In this document: positions 1 through 7,489 of the stretch, piece after piece
Layout of the letters: every line of letters begins with the position of its first letter
How positions within the stretch are numbered: the stretch's first letter is position 1
Assembly: GCA_001817685.1 (NCBI GenBank)
Contig: MHIV01000015.1
Span: 5,508 to 35,337 of the forward strand
DNA length: 29,830 nucleotides
Origin: Candidatus Colwellbacteria bacterium RIFCSPHIGHO2_02_FULL_45_17
GTDB taxonomy: Bacteria; Patescibacteriota; Minisyncoccia; UBA6257; Colwellbacteraceae
Reading direction: 5' to 3'
Notes under the pieces: model-generated
Told to the model about the DNA's origin: nothing
Seen by the model: the letters and a program-made list of their open reading frames with translations, nothing else
Databases searched by the model: none
Made by a program: the position numbers and the translations under genes

Positions 1-173
1 GCATTCTTTCGCTCGCAATCTATTTCAGCGGCTTAATTATCTTTTACCTCATTCCAAGACAAGTTACTGGAGAAATAGTAAAGAAATACTTGAAAGTAAC
101 AATTCTTGCGGCGTTTCTCGGGGCCCTCGCGATATTTATTTTCTTCGCCGGCCACAACTTCGGCTGGTTCTAA
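1..173 (+). CDS. C-terminal end of an unidentified membrane protein (partial)
   Basis: The open frame enters from the left edge and stops at TAA 171-173, giving 56 residues. Two hydrophobic stretches (about residues 1-17 and 33-50) flank a short basic loop containing PRQVTGEIVKKY, so this is the end of a multi-pass membrane protein; the last residues are HNFGWF. It is the only plus-strand gene before position 13990 and converges on metK, with a shared hairpin between the two. I do not recognise the family from this fragment. Confidence 0.6.
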   Translation, partial: ILSLAIYFSGLIIFYLIPRQVTGEIVKKYLKVTILAAFLGALAIFIFFAGHNFGWF

Positions 174-181
174 ACACGTAA

Positions 182-245
182 TCAAAACAACATTCCAATA
201 TTCTCAAGCCTGCCTGCCGGTAGGTAAGAATGTCGGAATGTTGTT
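182..245 (-). terminator. Hairpin terminator after metK, between convergent genes
   Basis: AACAACATTCC (186-196) pairs with GGAATGTTGTT (235-245), which overlaps the metK stop codon. An inner G-U-rich palindrome around TGCCTGCCGGTAGGTA extends the stem. On the minus strand the stem runs into GTTGTTTTG, a short U-tract, so it probably ends the metK transcript; it could also stop the convergent plus-strand transcript. Confidence 0.55.
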
Positions 246-1185
246 AGAGCCAGACGTGCGAATTTCCGAAGTGTCCCCACACTGCAGTCTCCGCGTAAAT
301 TGGCTTCTTGAGATCCAGGAATTCTATGATCCCCCGCGGCGTGAGATCGTACCCAGTAATTTTCTCTTCCTTCCCATCAACAACAGCAACGGCCATGAGC
401 GGCTCTGCTATGGCTATCGCGTAAGCGAGTTTTGTATTTACTTCCTTCGCGCCGTATTTTTTAAGTAAATCAACTGCGACTCTTCTTGCCATGTAAGCCG
501 CGCTTCTATCAACTTTTGTCGCGTCCTTTCCACTGAAAGAGCCACCACCAATACTATGTTCCGGACCGTAGTTATCTATCACTATTTTTCTGCCCGATAA
601 CCCAGAATCTGCTTCGAAACCTCCCATTCTCCACTCCCCTGTTGGGTTTATAAAATACTCATCAGATTTTATAAGCGTGCGCACAAACGACTCGAGCTCA
701 TTCGGTTTAGTATTTTGAAAACTCACGACAACAGAAGTAACAGTATCCCCATCAAAAGTTACCTGGGTTTTGCCATCGTACGGATATTTTTCATAAACAC
801 TTCTGCAAAGACTCCGCGCGGCCTCATATTCTTTAGGCATAAAAGTCTCGGTTTCACTTGTCGCGAATCCTTTCATAATTCCCTGATCCCCCGCTCCTCC
901 AGTATCGACACCTCTCGCGATTTCCGGGCTTTGCCGCACCATATACACATTTACGTCATAATCTGCGCCTACTATGTCGTGGACTATTTGCTTCACGTCC
1001 GGTTCGGCGTGGCTAGTAACTTCGCCGGAGATACTGATAACACCATGACCCCCCATTACTTCGATCGCAGTCCGTGAGTTCTCATCGCCTTTCAAATACG
1101 CATCTAGCAAAGAATCAGCGATGAAATCGCACATTTTATCCGGGTGTTTTGGAGAAACAAATTCGCAGGTTTTCACATTTGTCAT
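244..1185 (-). CDS. metK: S-adenosylmethionine synthetase
   Basis: Makes S-adenosylmethionine from methionine and ATP in the cytoplasm. The family signatures are all present: KHPDKMCDFIADSLLDAYL near the N terminus (ATP-binding HPDK), GEVTS, the loop GAGDQGIMKGFA, the stretch from PTGEWRMGG to SGLSGRKIVIDNYG, GGGSFSGKDATKVDRSAAY (phosphate binding) and a terminal WGHFG. At about 313 residues it is clearly shorter than the usual 380-400, with shortened connecting segments but no lost core motif. I start at ATG 1185 (MTNVKTCEF); an in-frame TTG at 1197 would add four residues. No Shine-Dalgarno is seen. The gene is preceded by a SAM riboswitch whose closing stem lies about 20 nt before the start, so the product should repress its own synthesis. 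Confidence 0.95.
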   Translation of the reverse strand: MTNVKTCEFVSPKHPDKMCDFIADSLLDAYLKGDENSRTAIEVMGGHGVISISGEVTSHAEPDVKQIVHDIVGADYDVNVYMVRQSPEIARGVDTGGAGDQGIMKGFATSETETFMPKEYEAARSLCRSVYEKYPYDGKTQVTFDGDTVTSVVVSFQNTKPNELESFVRTLIKSDEYFINPTGEWRMGGFEADSGLSGRKIVIDNYGPEHSIGGGSFSGKDATKVDRSAAYMARRVAVDLLKKYGAKEVNTKLAYAIAIAEPLMAVAVVDGKEEKITGYDLTPRGIIEFLDLKKPIYAETAVWGHFGNSHVWL

Positions 1186-1207
1186 ATCGATAAACAAAAA
1201 ACGACAT

Positions 1208-1336
1208 TTTTTATCTTCGTGGATTTGGCACCTTCTTGGTTCGTCACTCCCAAGGGTTGCCGCATGGGTCGAGCCAGATCTCGCTCCCCTTCTGTAACTT
1301 CACGCGAAGGAGGGTACCCACACCTCTTGATAAATA
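1208..1336 (-). promoter_or_regulatory. SAM riboswitch (SAM-I / S-box type) in the metK leader
   Basis: Read on the minus strand, a P1 helix pairs TTTATC (1334-1329) with GATAAA (1215-1210). Next come AAGAG, a P2 helix pairing GTGTGGGT with ACCCATGC, the invariant GGCAACC, a five-pair P3 (CTTGG/CCAAG), and the highly conserved AAGGTGCCAAATCC before P1 closes. These are the S-box landmarks in the right order. P2 carries an extra small hairpin (CGAG/CTCG) and a C/T-rich insert, so an S-box relative (SAM-I/IV-like) is possible. There is no clear intrinsic terminator after P1. A second TTTATC (1194-1189) next to the metK start could pair with the 3' side of P1, suggesting control at translation, but the polarity is not obvious. 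Confidence 0.85.
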
Positions 1337-1355
1337 ATTATTCAGTTGTTCCAAT

Positions 1356-1391
1356 ATTATGCCACAGACCCATTCTACTTCAAATCTGTGG
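1356..1391 (-). promoter_or_regulatory. Promoter of the SAM riboswitch/metK transcript with an overlapping dyad
   Basis: TTGAAG (1383-1378), a 16-nt spacer and CATAAT (1361-1356) place a transcription start near 1349, just before the riboswitch. A perfect 7-bp inverted repeat, CCACAGA (1362-1368) and TCTGTGG (1385-1391), encloses the -35 box and spacer and could be an operator. Confidence 0.5.
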
Positions 1392-1462
1392 ATTGTCCTT
1401 TGTGTAGAGAGAACGCACCACGCACATAGGCGCTCTAAATCTCTCCTCTCCGATTTTGCAAG

Positions 1463-1717
1463 CTATCGCTTTCTGCCCGCGAATCGGTTATAGAGCCAAG
1501 CGAATAGGTAAAAGCCCACGAACGCGTATACGAAAGCAAACACGGCGCCCCAGATGCTTCCAAGAAATGTGAGTGAGGCTCCCGGATAAACTTTCGTGAC
1601 CGCCAGGGCAAAATCGGCAAGATATCCTGTCCACATTCCAACCCAAGTTGAAACGAGTACAGAAACCGCTGCTACCGCACCTCCCGCCAGGCCAAAACTC
1701 TTATTGTTTAACAGCAT
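1463..1717 (-). CDS. Small two-helix membrane protein, unknown function
   Basis: About 84 residues with two long hydrophobic segments, one at GLAGGAVAAVSVLVSTW and one at GAVFAFVYAFVGFYLFAWLY, and a basic tail (NRFAGRKR), consistent with an inner-membrane hairpin protein. Gly/Ala-rich small proteins ending in a FAWLYNRF-like segment are common hypothetical proteins in CPR genomes; I know no function. I use ATG 1717. A TTG at 1726 would add MIN and lies nearer an AGGAGAAAGG ribosome-binding-like stretch (1746-1737), so it may be the true start. It sits between the glycosyltransferase and the metK leader on the same strand. Confidence 0.65.
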   Translation of the reverse strand: MLLNNKSFGLAGGAVAAVSVLVSTWVGMWTGYLADFALAVTKVYPGASLTFLGSIWGAVFAFVYAFVGFYLFAWLYNRFAGRKR

Positions 1718-1779
1718 GTTAATCAAGTTTTACCGACCTTTCTCCTAATTAATATTCTAACATTTCTCAACATCGGCAA

Positions 1780-2973
1780 TCAGCTCGTAAGCACACCGCG
1801 CTTCTTGAAGAAAAGCTCAGCTTGCTCAACAATCGCGCGGTCAGAGATCGTATGACTCTTGTCCATAAACTCTCTGTAAAAAGTCACAAATCTTCCAAAG
1901 TATAGCGGCCTTAACGCTTTAGCCCTCCTAGCAGGGCTTACCTTAGACGCTTTAACAAAAATAAATACAATGTCCGCCCACGCTTCTGCGCTGATGCTAA
2001 GTTTCGCTCCGCTTTTAAACATTCCGCTTAATTTTCTGTAAAGCTCGGACCCGATAATCTTTTTTATATTCGCTTTGTTTTTCGCAAATTCTTTAATAGC
2101 AAACTCGTTTAGTGCCTTGTAGTCTACTTTTGCAGTGTGGATCTTCGACATTCTATTTCCTTTGAAGAAATATGGAGGCCTCCTAGTAGGCACATCGTTT
2201 TTCCATACATGCACACGCTTATCTAATTTTTCGAAGAGTGTTGCGGCTCTATGCTCAAACCGCTCGGCCAACCGCTCTGTATCGACATCGTACTTACACT
2301 CCCCTAGATAAGCTTGGGCGATTCTCAATTCTCCAAATATACTGCTCAAGGCAGCCAGCACATCTATGCCGTAATAGTTAGCGGCGGGCGGCCAAGCCCT
2401 GTTGTATAACCTATCAACCGCTTTTCTCGACATCGCCGTTTCCCCGACCACGGGATGCCTCAAATCGACACCAAGCACCCCTCTAATTACGGGGTAACAA
2501 AAATGGTTTGTTACCGACGCGTCGTATTCGTGATTATTATACGCGGGGAATACATGATCGAATCCTTTTAAAATCGGCGTTGCAAGGTTACGCACCCACC
2601 TGGAAGAAGCCGTCGTAACGTTCGCGTCTATAATAACCAGCACAGTAGCGCTTTCTACGCCGAGAAAATACCCGAACAGTTGTTTTAAAGACGCGCCTTT
2701 GCCGCGAGGAGATTCTAAATACTGTTTTGGCGTTTTCGTTCTTGTGGAAAGAAAGGCCTTTCTAGTGCTATCGGTAGAGTTACTATCAACATTTATAATA
2801 AGCGCTTTCTTATCGGGAAAATATTTAGAGAGGCCGCTATCTACAGTCTTCGTTATATTGGAAATATTCTCTTCTTCGTTATATGTGGGGATGCCGACTA
2901 TAATTTCTGGGCGGCGCGGTAATATCTGTGGAGCTCTGATCTTTGGTGGACGGATTTTAACTCTCATAGCCAT
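1780..2973 (-). CDS. GT-A glycosyltransferase, GT2/GT81-like
   Basis: The N-terminal half has the GT-A nucleotide-sugar fold: IIVGIPTYNEEENI (about residues 24-37), VDSNSTDSTR, the basic KGASLKQL segment and a metal-binding-type DAN (about residues 116-118) in place of DXD. The acceptor-side segment PVVGETAMSRKAVDRL followed by YYGIDVLAALSSI resembles glucosyl-3-phosphoglycerate or mannosylglycerate synthases (GT81/GT78), where a similar GYGIE helix occurs, so a soluble sugar-transferring enzyme is plausible. There are no transmembrane helices. The C-terminal 170 residues are helical and basic and unassigned. It begins at ATG 2973, six nt after a -10 box, so its mRNA should be leaderless. The substrate cannot be told from sequence alone. 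Confidence 0.8.
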   Translation of the reverse strand: MAMRVKIRPPKIRAPQILPRRPEIIVGIPTYNEEENISNITKTVDSGLSKYFPDKKALIINVDSNSTDSTRKAFLSTRTKTPKQYLESPRGKGASLKQLFGYFLGVESATVLVIIDANVTTASSRWVRNLATPILKGFDHVFPAYNNHEYDASVTNHFCYPVIRGVLGVDLRHPVVGETAMSRKAVDRLYNRAWPPAANYYGIDVLAALSSIFGELRIAQAYLGECKYDVDTERLAERFEHRAATLFEKLDKRVHVWKNDVPTRRPPYFFKGNRMSKIHTAKVDYKALNEFAIKEFAKNKANIKKIIGSELYRKLSGMFKSGAKLSISAEAWADIVFIFVKASKVSPARRAKALRPLYFGRFVTFYREFMDKSHTISDRAIVEQAELFFKKRGVLTS

Positions 2974-2979
2974 ACTAAC

Positions 2980-3008
2980 ATTCTACCCTCACGCCAACTG
3001 GAGGGCAA
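2980..3008 (-). promoter_or_regulatory. Promoter of the GT81-like gene, leaderless arrangement
   Basis: TTGCCC (3008-3003), a 17-nt spacer and TAGAAT (2985-2980), followed by six nt and the ATG. The -35 box lies in the U-tract tail of the upstream terminator. Confidence 0.55.
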
Positions 3009-3048
3009 AAAAGACTCGAGGCCTCTGCGCAAATGCGCAGAGGCCTCG
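3006..3048 (-). terminator. Strong intrinsic terminator of the G/C-rich gene 3066-3437
   Basis: A perfect 14-bp stem, CGAGGCCTCTGCGC (3017-3030) and its complement (3035-3048), with an AAAT loop, followed on the minus strand by a T6 run. Confidence 0.9.
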
Positions 3049-3065
3049 TACAACTCACGGATTGC

Positions 3066-3437
3066 CTAGGCGTCGGGGTCGTCGGTCCCGTACCTCAGCC
3101 TCCTGACAAATCTGAGTATCTCCTCGACGACCTGCGCTACGAACGCAGAGTCATCCCTGCACTCCCGGCGCACCCCCAACCCGTACATGACCACCTGAGG
3201 TCGAAACGGCATACGCGGTACGAAGCCAACCCAGCCGAGGGCAACGACCTCGCTCTCGACCACGACGACGAGATCCATTCCCGGCTCGCTTGGCTTCTTG
3301 CCGCCGGCGATCTCCCACGAGTGATCGTCGATTTCTCTCGGCGACTTCAGCCCCACGCCGGAGACGATGCCGCTCGAGCTCCAAAAGATGTCGAGCGCCA
3401 CCAAATCCGTATTGCGGTCGAACTCTCTGATTTCCAT
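3066..3437 (-). CDS. Unknown small protein, weakly GNAT-like; G/C-rich codons
   Basis: 123 residues. A beta-strand-like DLVVVVESEVVALGWVGFVP followed by VMYGLGVRRE and a helix (FVAQVVEEILRFVRRLRYG) recalls the strand-turn-helix core of GNAT acetyltransferases, but the R/Q-x-x-G-x-G/A acetyl-CoA loop is absent, so I only call it GNAT-like. Third codon positions are mostly G or C (for example GTCGTCGTGGTCGAG), unlike the A/T-rich neighbours. The gene stands alone, with a near-consensus promoter, a good Shine-Dalgarno (GAAGGGA, 7 nt before ATG) and its own terminator. It looks horizontally acquired. Confidence 0.65.
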   Translation of the reverse strand: MEIREFDRNTDLVALDIFWSSSGIVSGVGLKSPREIDDHSWEIAGGKKPSEPGMDLVVVVESEVVALGWVGFVPRMPFRPQVVMYGLGVRRECRDDSAFVAQVVEEILRFVRRLRYGTDDPDA

Positions 3438-3482
3438 CGTGCTATCCCTTCGTTAGATTCTCAAGGCTGCGAACTTGCACGA

Positions 3483-3511
3483 AAAATACCACCTATCAGT
3501 AGTGTTGTCAA
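3483..3511 (-). promoter_or_regulatory. Near-consensus promoter of the G/C-rich gene 3066-3437
   Basis: TTGACA (3511-3506), a 17-nt spacer and TATTTT (3488-3483). The predicted start near 3476 gives a leader of about 40 nt with a GAAGGGA ribosome-binding site, in contrast to the leaderless resident genes. Confidence 0.7.
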
Positions 3512-3545
3512 AAAAGATCATAACCACCGAACTAATTCGGTAGTT
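3510..3545 (-). terminator. Intrinsic terminator downstream of ftsX and the repeat
   Basis: On the minus strand, AAC-ACCGAA pairs with TTCGGT-GTT (3545-3522, one mismatch) and is followed six nt later by T6 (3515-3510). It would end transcripts that run through ftsX and the 3627-3718 repeat. The T6 run abuts the -35 box of the next gene. Confidence 0.6.
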
Positions 3546-3626
3546 ACATTCGTGACCAGGATGACCAAGGAGTTGCGTACAGGAATATCATACAAAACAT
3601 CTAAGGCTAGTGAATACATATCCCGA

Positions 3627-3718
3627 AGAACATCCCGCAGGCTTTCTCGCTCGGTCATAGAGAAAGCCGAGGGAGAAGAAATTTTTCTCGCTGGAAGAAA
3701 AATATTCTGGTTCTGGGG
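3627..3718 (-). repeat. Intergenic structured repeat, copy 1
   Basis: The end nearest ftsX (3669-3716) is a 48-nt module that matches 21376-21423 with only two mismatches. Beside it is a perfect 9-bp hairpin, GGCTTTCTC (3640-3648) with GAGAAAGCC (3660-3668), and then AGAACATC (3627-3634), also present in the other copy at the same distance from its hairpin. The hairpin sequences differ between copies while the pairing is kept. The surrounding 300-nt gap (3438-3738) otherwise holds the promoter and terminator listed here. Strand is assigned from its place directly after a minus-strand stop codon. Confidence 0.65.
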
Positions 3719-3738
3719 GGTATGTATAAACTAGCTAA

Positions 3739-4647
3739 TCAAGTTTTCAAATATCTCCTTATCGCAATAAAACTTGAGAGAATACCGATACCGATTCCGA
3801 ACGCGAGTTGATAGAAAAGCAATGAGAACATGTTGCTTGTGAAATATCCAGCGAGATCCATTTCTGGAATAAATAATCTCACGTAGGGAGAGGAGAGAAA
3901 TATTACCGGCGCCGTGAGTAGCAAACTAAGCAAACTGGTGATGATGCCGTATATGATACCCATAACCACAAAAGGCCCGCGTACATATAAATTAGATGCA
4001 CCGACTAGTCTCATAACCGCTATCTCGTCACGATTAGAGTAAATCCCAAGGAGAATTGTATTAAACGATACAAGCACTGCAACGACAGTAAGGAAGATTG
4101 CAGCCAGCACGCCAACCTGACGACTGACGCGAATAAGCGCCCCAAGTCTGTCTATTACAGCCTGGTTCTGATTGTACGTTATATTTTCCACAAGCTCGTC
4201 AGACACAATACTCTCAAGGAAACTCGCAACAGACGCGTACTCTTCGGGGTTTTTAGCTTTTATGTTGAGCGAAGCCGATAAGGGATTCTCCTCCAGCTCT
4301 TCGAGCGCCTTAGTTATTGTTTCATCACCCTGGTGACGTTCTTGAAATCTCTGATACGCCTGATCTCTCGAAACATATTCGACTTCTTTAACTTCCTCTA
4401 CGTCCTCAAGTTCACGCTTCACTCTTAAAATCTCGTCTTCCGGAGTGTTAGTTTTGAAATAAACGCTGATATCAATTTTGTCCTGGATCGCATTTAACGC
4501 TGTGTTACCAACGACACCTGAAATAATAAGCCCCTGAAAAACTAAGAGTGCTAGAAGAATAACTACCATAGTCGCGACAGTAAGCAGTCTCTGTCGCCAA
4601 AATGTTTGAAATCCGTATCTTATTAATCGATATAAAGCGGTAGCCAT
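3739..4647 (-). CDS. ftsX: Cell division protein FtsX
   Basis: Membrane subunit of the FtsEX ABC-type complex, which couples the divisome to control of cell-wall hydrolysis. 302 residues, normal length. It shows the FtsX order: cytoplasmic N terminus (LYRLIRYGFQTFWRQR), first membrane helix (about 22-45), an extracytoplasmic domain with DISVYFKTNTPEDEI and VEYVSRDQAYQRF, then three helices near 175-200, 225-250 and 275-297, with the MRLVGAS motif before the third helix. It follows ftsE after a 45-nt gap filled by a degenerate repeat and starts at ATG 4647. FtsEX presence implies a conventional divisome with peptidoglycan, matching murB and the ftsB-like gene here. Confidence 0.95.
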   Translation of the reverse strand: MATALYRLIRYGFQTFWRQRLLTVATMVVILLALLVFQGLIISGVVGNTALNAIQDKIDISVYFKTNTPEDEILRVKRELEDVEEVKEVEYVSRDQAYQRFQERHQGDETITKALEELEENPLSASLNIKAKNPEEYASVASFLESIVSDELVENITYNQNQAVIDRLGALIRVSRQVGVLAAIFLTVVAVLVSFNTILLGIYSNRDEIAVMRLVGASNLYVRGPFVVMGIIYGIITSLLSLLLTAPVIFLSSPYVRLFIPEMDLAGYFTSNMFSLLFYQLAFGIGIGILSSFIAIRRYLKT

Positions 4648-4650
4648 TCT

Positions 4651-4685
4651 TGAGTATCTAGTAGTTAGTATTCAGTATACAGAAT
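4651..4685. repeat. Degenerate TAGTAT-type short tandem repeat between ftsE and ftsX
   Basis: AGTATCTAGTAGTTAGTATT followed by CAGTATACAG consists of imperfect 6-7 nt units. A similar run (CTAGTAACTAGTATCTAG) occurs near 23748-23766. It fills the whole space between the two genes. Confidence 0.4.
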
Positions 4686-4692
4686 TTAATCG

Positions 4693-5376
4693 CTATGTGA
4701 GACTGTAACGACCACCTTCTTCATCGCGAACCAGCCGCCCGTTCTCCAGTACCATGACACGCTTGCTTAACTGATTAACCACATCTTTATTGTGAGTGGC
4801 CAGGATAACTGTTGTCCCCAAAGCATTGATTTGGGTCAGAAGATTAACTATCTCGAGTGTGTTCATTGGGTCAAGATTCCCCGTAGGTTCATCGGCTACA
4901 ATAACGTCGGGCCTGTTAACCATCGCTCTTGCTATAGCAACACGCTGTTTTTCTCCTCCTGATAACTCGCGCGGAAAGTTATCTCCCTTGTTGCCTAGCC
5001 CCACGAGATCCAAAACTTCTCCGACTAAATCTTCGATCTCATTATGTTTTCTGCCAGCGACCTCAAGAGCAAATGCTATATTCTCATGAGCACTTTTTGT
5101 GGGCAGAAGTCTAAAATCTTGAAAAACAACGCCTATGTGGCGCCTAAGTTTCGGCAGTTCTTTCGACTTGAGCTTACCAACGTCATAATGCCCGAAGATA
5201 ACCCTTCCTTTTGAGGGCTTTTCTTCGGCAATCAAGAGTTTCACTAACGTAGATTTCCCAGCGCCCGAACGCCCAACTATAGAAACGAACTCCTTCGGAT
5301 TAATTTTGAAGGTTACGTCTGTGAGCGCCGGCTCACTATTGTTGTATTGCTTTGAAACGTTCTGAAAATTAATCAT
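4693..5376 (-). CDS. ftsE: Cell division ATP-binding protein FtsE
   Basis: ATPase of the FtsEX complex, acting at the inner face of the membrane. 227 residues, full length. Walker A GRSGAGKST (35-43), Q-loop FQDFRLL (Q86), ABC signature LSGGEKQR (138-145), Walker B VIVADEP (158-164), D-loop NLD and the switch histidine in LATHNKD are all present, so it should be active. The N terminus MINFQNVSKQY is typical of FtsE. It lies 133 nt downstream of prfB, an arrangement seen in many bacteria, and is followed by ftsX. Confidence 0.96.
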   Translation of the reverse strand: MINFQNVSKQYNNSEPALTDVTFKINPKEFVSIVGRSGAGKSTLVKLLIAEEKPSKGRVIFGHYDVGKLKSKELPKLRRHIGVVFQDFRLLPTKSAHENIAFALEVAGRKHNEIEDLVGEVLDLVGLGNKGDNFPRELSGGEKQRVAIARAMVNRPDVIVADEPTGNLDPMNTLEIVNLLTQINALGTTVILATHNKDVVNQLSKRVMVLENGRLVRDEEGGRYSLT

Positions 5377-5509
5377 CTTTGCCGTGTTTTATCCAAGAAC
5401 GAAGTGATTGGTATTAAAACCGAGCACCCCGCCCACTGTATATCTATCGCACAACCTACGCAAAACTGCGCCTATAAATCTTAATATAAACTCTCTTGAT
5501 TGTCATGGG

Positions 5510-6485
5510 CTAATGAGGCTGGACAAGTTGTAGACCGCTTTCGATGAACTCATCAAGACCACCACTTAATACTCCTTCGACATCAGAAGTTTCAATATTG
5601 GTTCTGTGATCTTTAACCATCTTATATGGATGGAGGACATATGATCTAATTTGACTCCCCCACTCCGGTTCAGCTTTAGATCTTAATTGTGAAACTTCTT
5701 CCGCCTGATTTTCTTCCATTAACCGAACGATTCTAGTTTTAAGAAGCCTCATTGCTCGCTCTCTGTTCTGAGCCTGCGAGCGTTCTGCTTGGGATGACGC
5801 AGAAATACCAGTTGGAATGTGTACAATTCTGACAGCGGTTTCGACTTTGTTAACATTCTGCCCTCCGGGACCAGACGAGCGCGAGAATTCAATCTTTAAA
5901 TCTTTCTCTGAGAGCTGAACTTTTTCCTCATCTACTTTGCGTATCTCCGGCAATACCTCCACAAGAGCAAAAGATGTATGACGAAGTTTTTTAGCATCGA
6001 AAGGAGAAATTCTAACTAACCTGTGCACGCCCGCCTCGTTCTTAAGAAATCCGAACGCGTATTGCCCGTTAATTTCTATCGTATTTTCATCAATCTCTTT
6101 AACTTTCCAGCCACGAATCTTGCCGTACTTCATATACATTTCCAAAAGCATTTTAGACCAATCACTAGCATCATCACCTCCCGCACCAGGAAATACAGAA
6201 ATTATCGCGGACCCGACATCGTACTTTCCGGTCATAACCGCCTTCTTCTCAACAGCATCAAGGTCCTCTTTAGAGTTAATTGCGCCAAAATCTCTTAGAA
6301 GTTCACGAAGAACTCCAGCCTCTTTAGCAATTTCCTCCGCACGAAAACGGTCAGTCTTCCACATGTCTGGATCACCAATCTGCGCCTCCAGTTCTTTTAG
6401 CTTTGTGCGTTTGTTATCTACGTCAAAGCCTCTCGCCTAAGCGGCGAGTCAGCTCTTCCAAATTAATGACTTCCTTTTCTTGCAT
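5510..6485 (-). CDS. prfB: Peptide chain release factor 2, with programmed +1 frameshift
   Basis: Releases the finished protein at UGA and UAA codons. The main frame carries the class I release factor core with SSGPGGQNVNKVETAVRI (GGQ catalytic loop), and the N-terminal domain ending in GGDDASDW. The frame from ATG 6364 alone lacks the RF2 N terminus. I place the start at ATG 6485: MQEKEVINLEELTRRLGERL is read to an in-frame TGA (6425-6423) in the context CTT TGA C, after which a +1 slip gives DVDNKRTKLKELEAQIGDPD and continues to the stop. This is the classical RF2 autoregulation. The upstream G/A-rich stretch AGGCGAGAGG can act as the stimulating Shine-Dalgarno. It starts 11 nt after the glycosyltransferase stop. 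Confidence 0.93.
6422..6440 (-). other. RF2 programmed +1 frameshift site
   Basis: AGGCGAGAGG then CTTTGAC (6428-6422) on the minus strand. The ribosome pauses at UGA when RF2 is low and slips from CUU to UUU, entering the release factor frame at GAC (6424). Confidence 0.88.
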
Positions 6486-6496
6486 GAGACCTAATT

Positions 6497-7489
6497 CTAA
6501 GCTTTAACTTTTCTCCGAGCAACAGCTCTAATATGTGATAACTCTCTTAGTTTTTCGATCCTTACTAGCGTCGTAAAGAAGTTAAGCACAACAATGAGGA
6601 CGCCCACAAGCGTAAGTGTTCCTACAGAAATACGAGCTGTATTTCTCACCAAGAAGTGAACGAAAAACGCATTCGGATCCTCGATAAGCTCGGCTCCGAA
6701 CGCGTTCAGTATGAATCTTAGCGGACCGACGTAGGCCGCGTATACAACAAGAGCACCAAACGCGGTAGACAGAATACCCCCAACAAGTCGCGCATACAGC
6801 GCTCTTTTGCGCCCAACATCGTACGGGACTTCGGTCATTTCAGCCTTCATCGCTGCGTACACTACATCCCAGACCATAGAGAAACGTCTTTTGGTACCCT
6901 TCCAAAAACCATATTTTTTTTCTTTTATAACCTGCGTAAGACCTGGAAAAACTTTGTACGCCAGCCCCTTCCCATAGTATTTCGCATAGAAATTGAGTCC
7001 TTCCTCGATTCTAAATTTGTACTTATACCACGAAGGTAACTCAAGCCACAGTTTTTTTGTCAGCGCTCTTTCACCACCAAGCAATGAAATAAAAACTAAA
7101 ATCCACGTCAAAGCATAAATAGCCCTACTCCTCATCCCTATAAACATCTCGACTTTCTCGTTTATAACAGGGAGCACTATTTCATCTATAATGTCGTGTG
7201 TTAAATTTTTTACATCTGCATCACAGAAAAATATCAGGTCGTTCTTCGCTTCTTTTACTGCAGCATCCATCGCCCTCCCCTTGCCGCCATTCGCTCCTAT
7301 ATTTAAATACCTGACGTCATACTTAGACACAACTTCGGCTATGTCATCTGTTGATCCGTCGTCGACGACCACTATTATTTCCCCGAAGCCATAACCGGTT
7401 AAAACCGAAAGCACGCCGCCGATACGATCTGCTTCGTTATACGCGGGGACTATTGCAGTTACTCTTTCTCTGTCCTTTTTGTAATCCAT
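6497..7489 (-). CDS. Membrane-bound family 2 glycosyltransferase
   Basis: 330 residues. The N-terminal GT-A domain shows TAIVPAYNEADRIGGVL (about 11-27), IIVVVDDGSTDD, the NGGKGRAMD loop and CDADV (the DXD metal site, about 89-93). After residue 220 there are two strong membrane helices (about 235-260 and 293-316) and a basic tail, an architecture like polyprenyl-phosphate sugar transferases, so it probably moves sugars onto a lipid carrier or envelope glycan at the membrane. Its start overlaps the end of the DedA gene by 31 nt, indicating translational coupling. The sugar and acceptor are unknown. Confidence 0.85.
   Translation of the reverse strand: MDYKKDRERVTAIVPAYNEADRIGGVLSVLTGYGFGEIIVVVDDGSTDDIAEVVSKYDVRYLNIGANGGKGRAMDAAVKEAKNDLIFFCDADVKNLTHDIIDEIVLPVINEKVEMFIGMRSRAIYALTWILVFISLLGGERALTKKLWLELPSWYKYKFRIEEGLNFYAKYYGKGLAYKVFPGLTQVIKEKKYGFWKGTKRRFSMVWDVVYAAMKAEMTEVPYDVGRKRALYARLVGGILSTAFGALVVYAAYVGPLRFILNAFGAELIEDPNAFFVHFLVRNTARISVGTLTLVGVLIVVLNFFTTLVRIEKLRELSHIRAVARRKVKA

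Noticed and set aside
3518..3658. A 46-codon minus-strand frame with a protein-like composition downstream of ftsX
   Set aside because: No ribosome-binding site or promoter of its own. Its end overlaps the intrinsic terminator at 3510-3545 and its start lies inside the repeat hairpin, so a chance frame is more likely.
3033..3734. A 233-codon plus-strand frame opposite the G/C-rich gene
   Set aside because: Shadow frame of a G/C-rich gene that extends over a terminator, promoter and repeat; the opposite strand has all expression signals.
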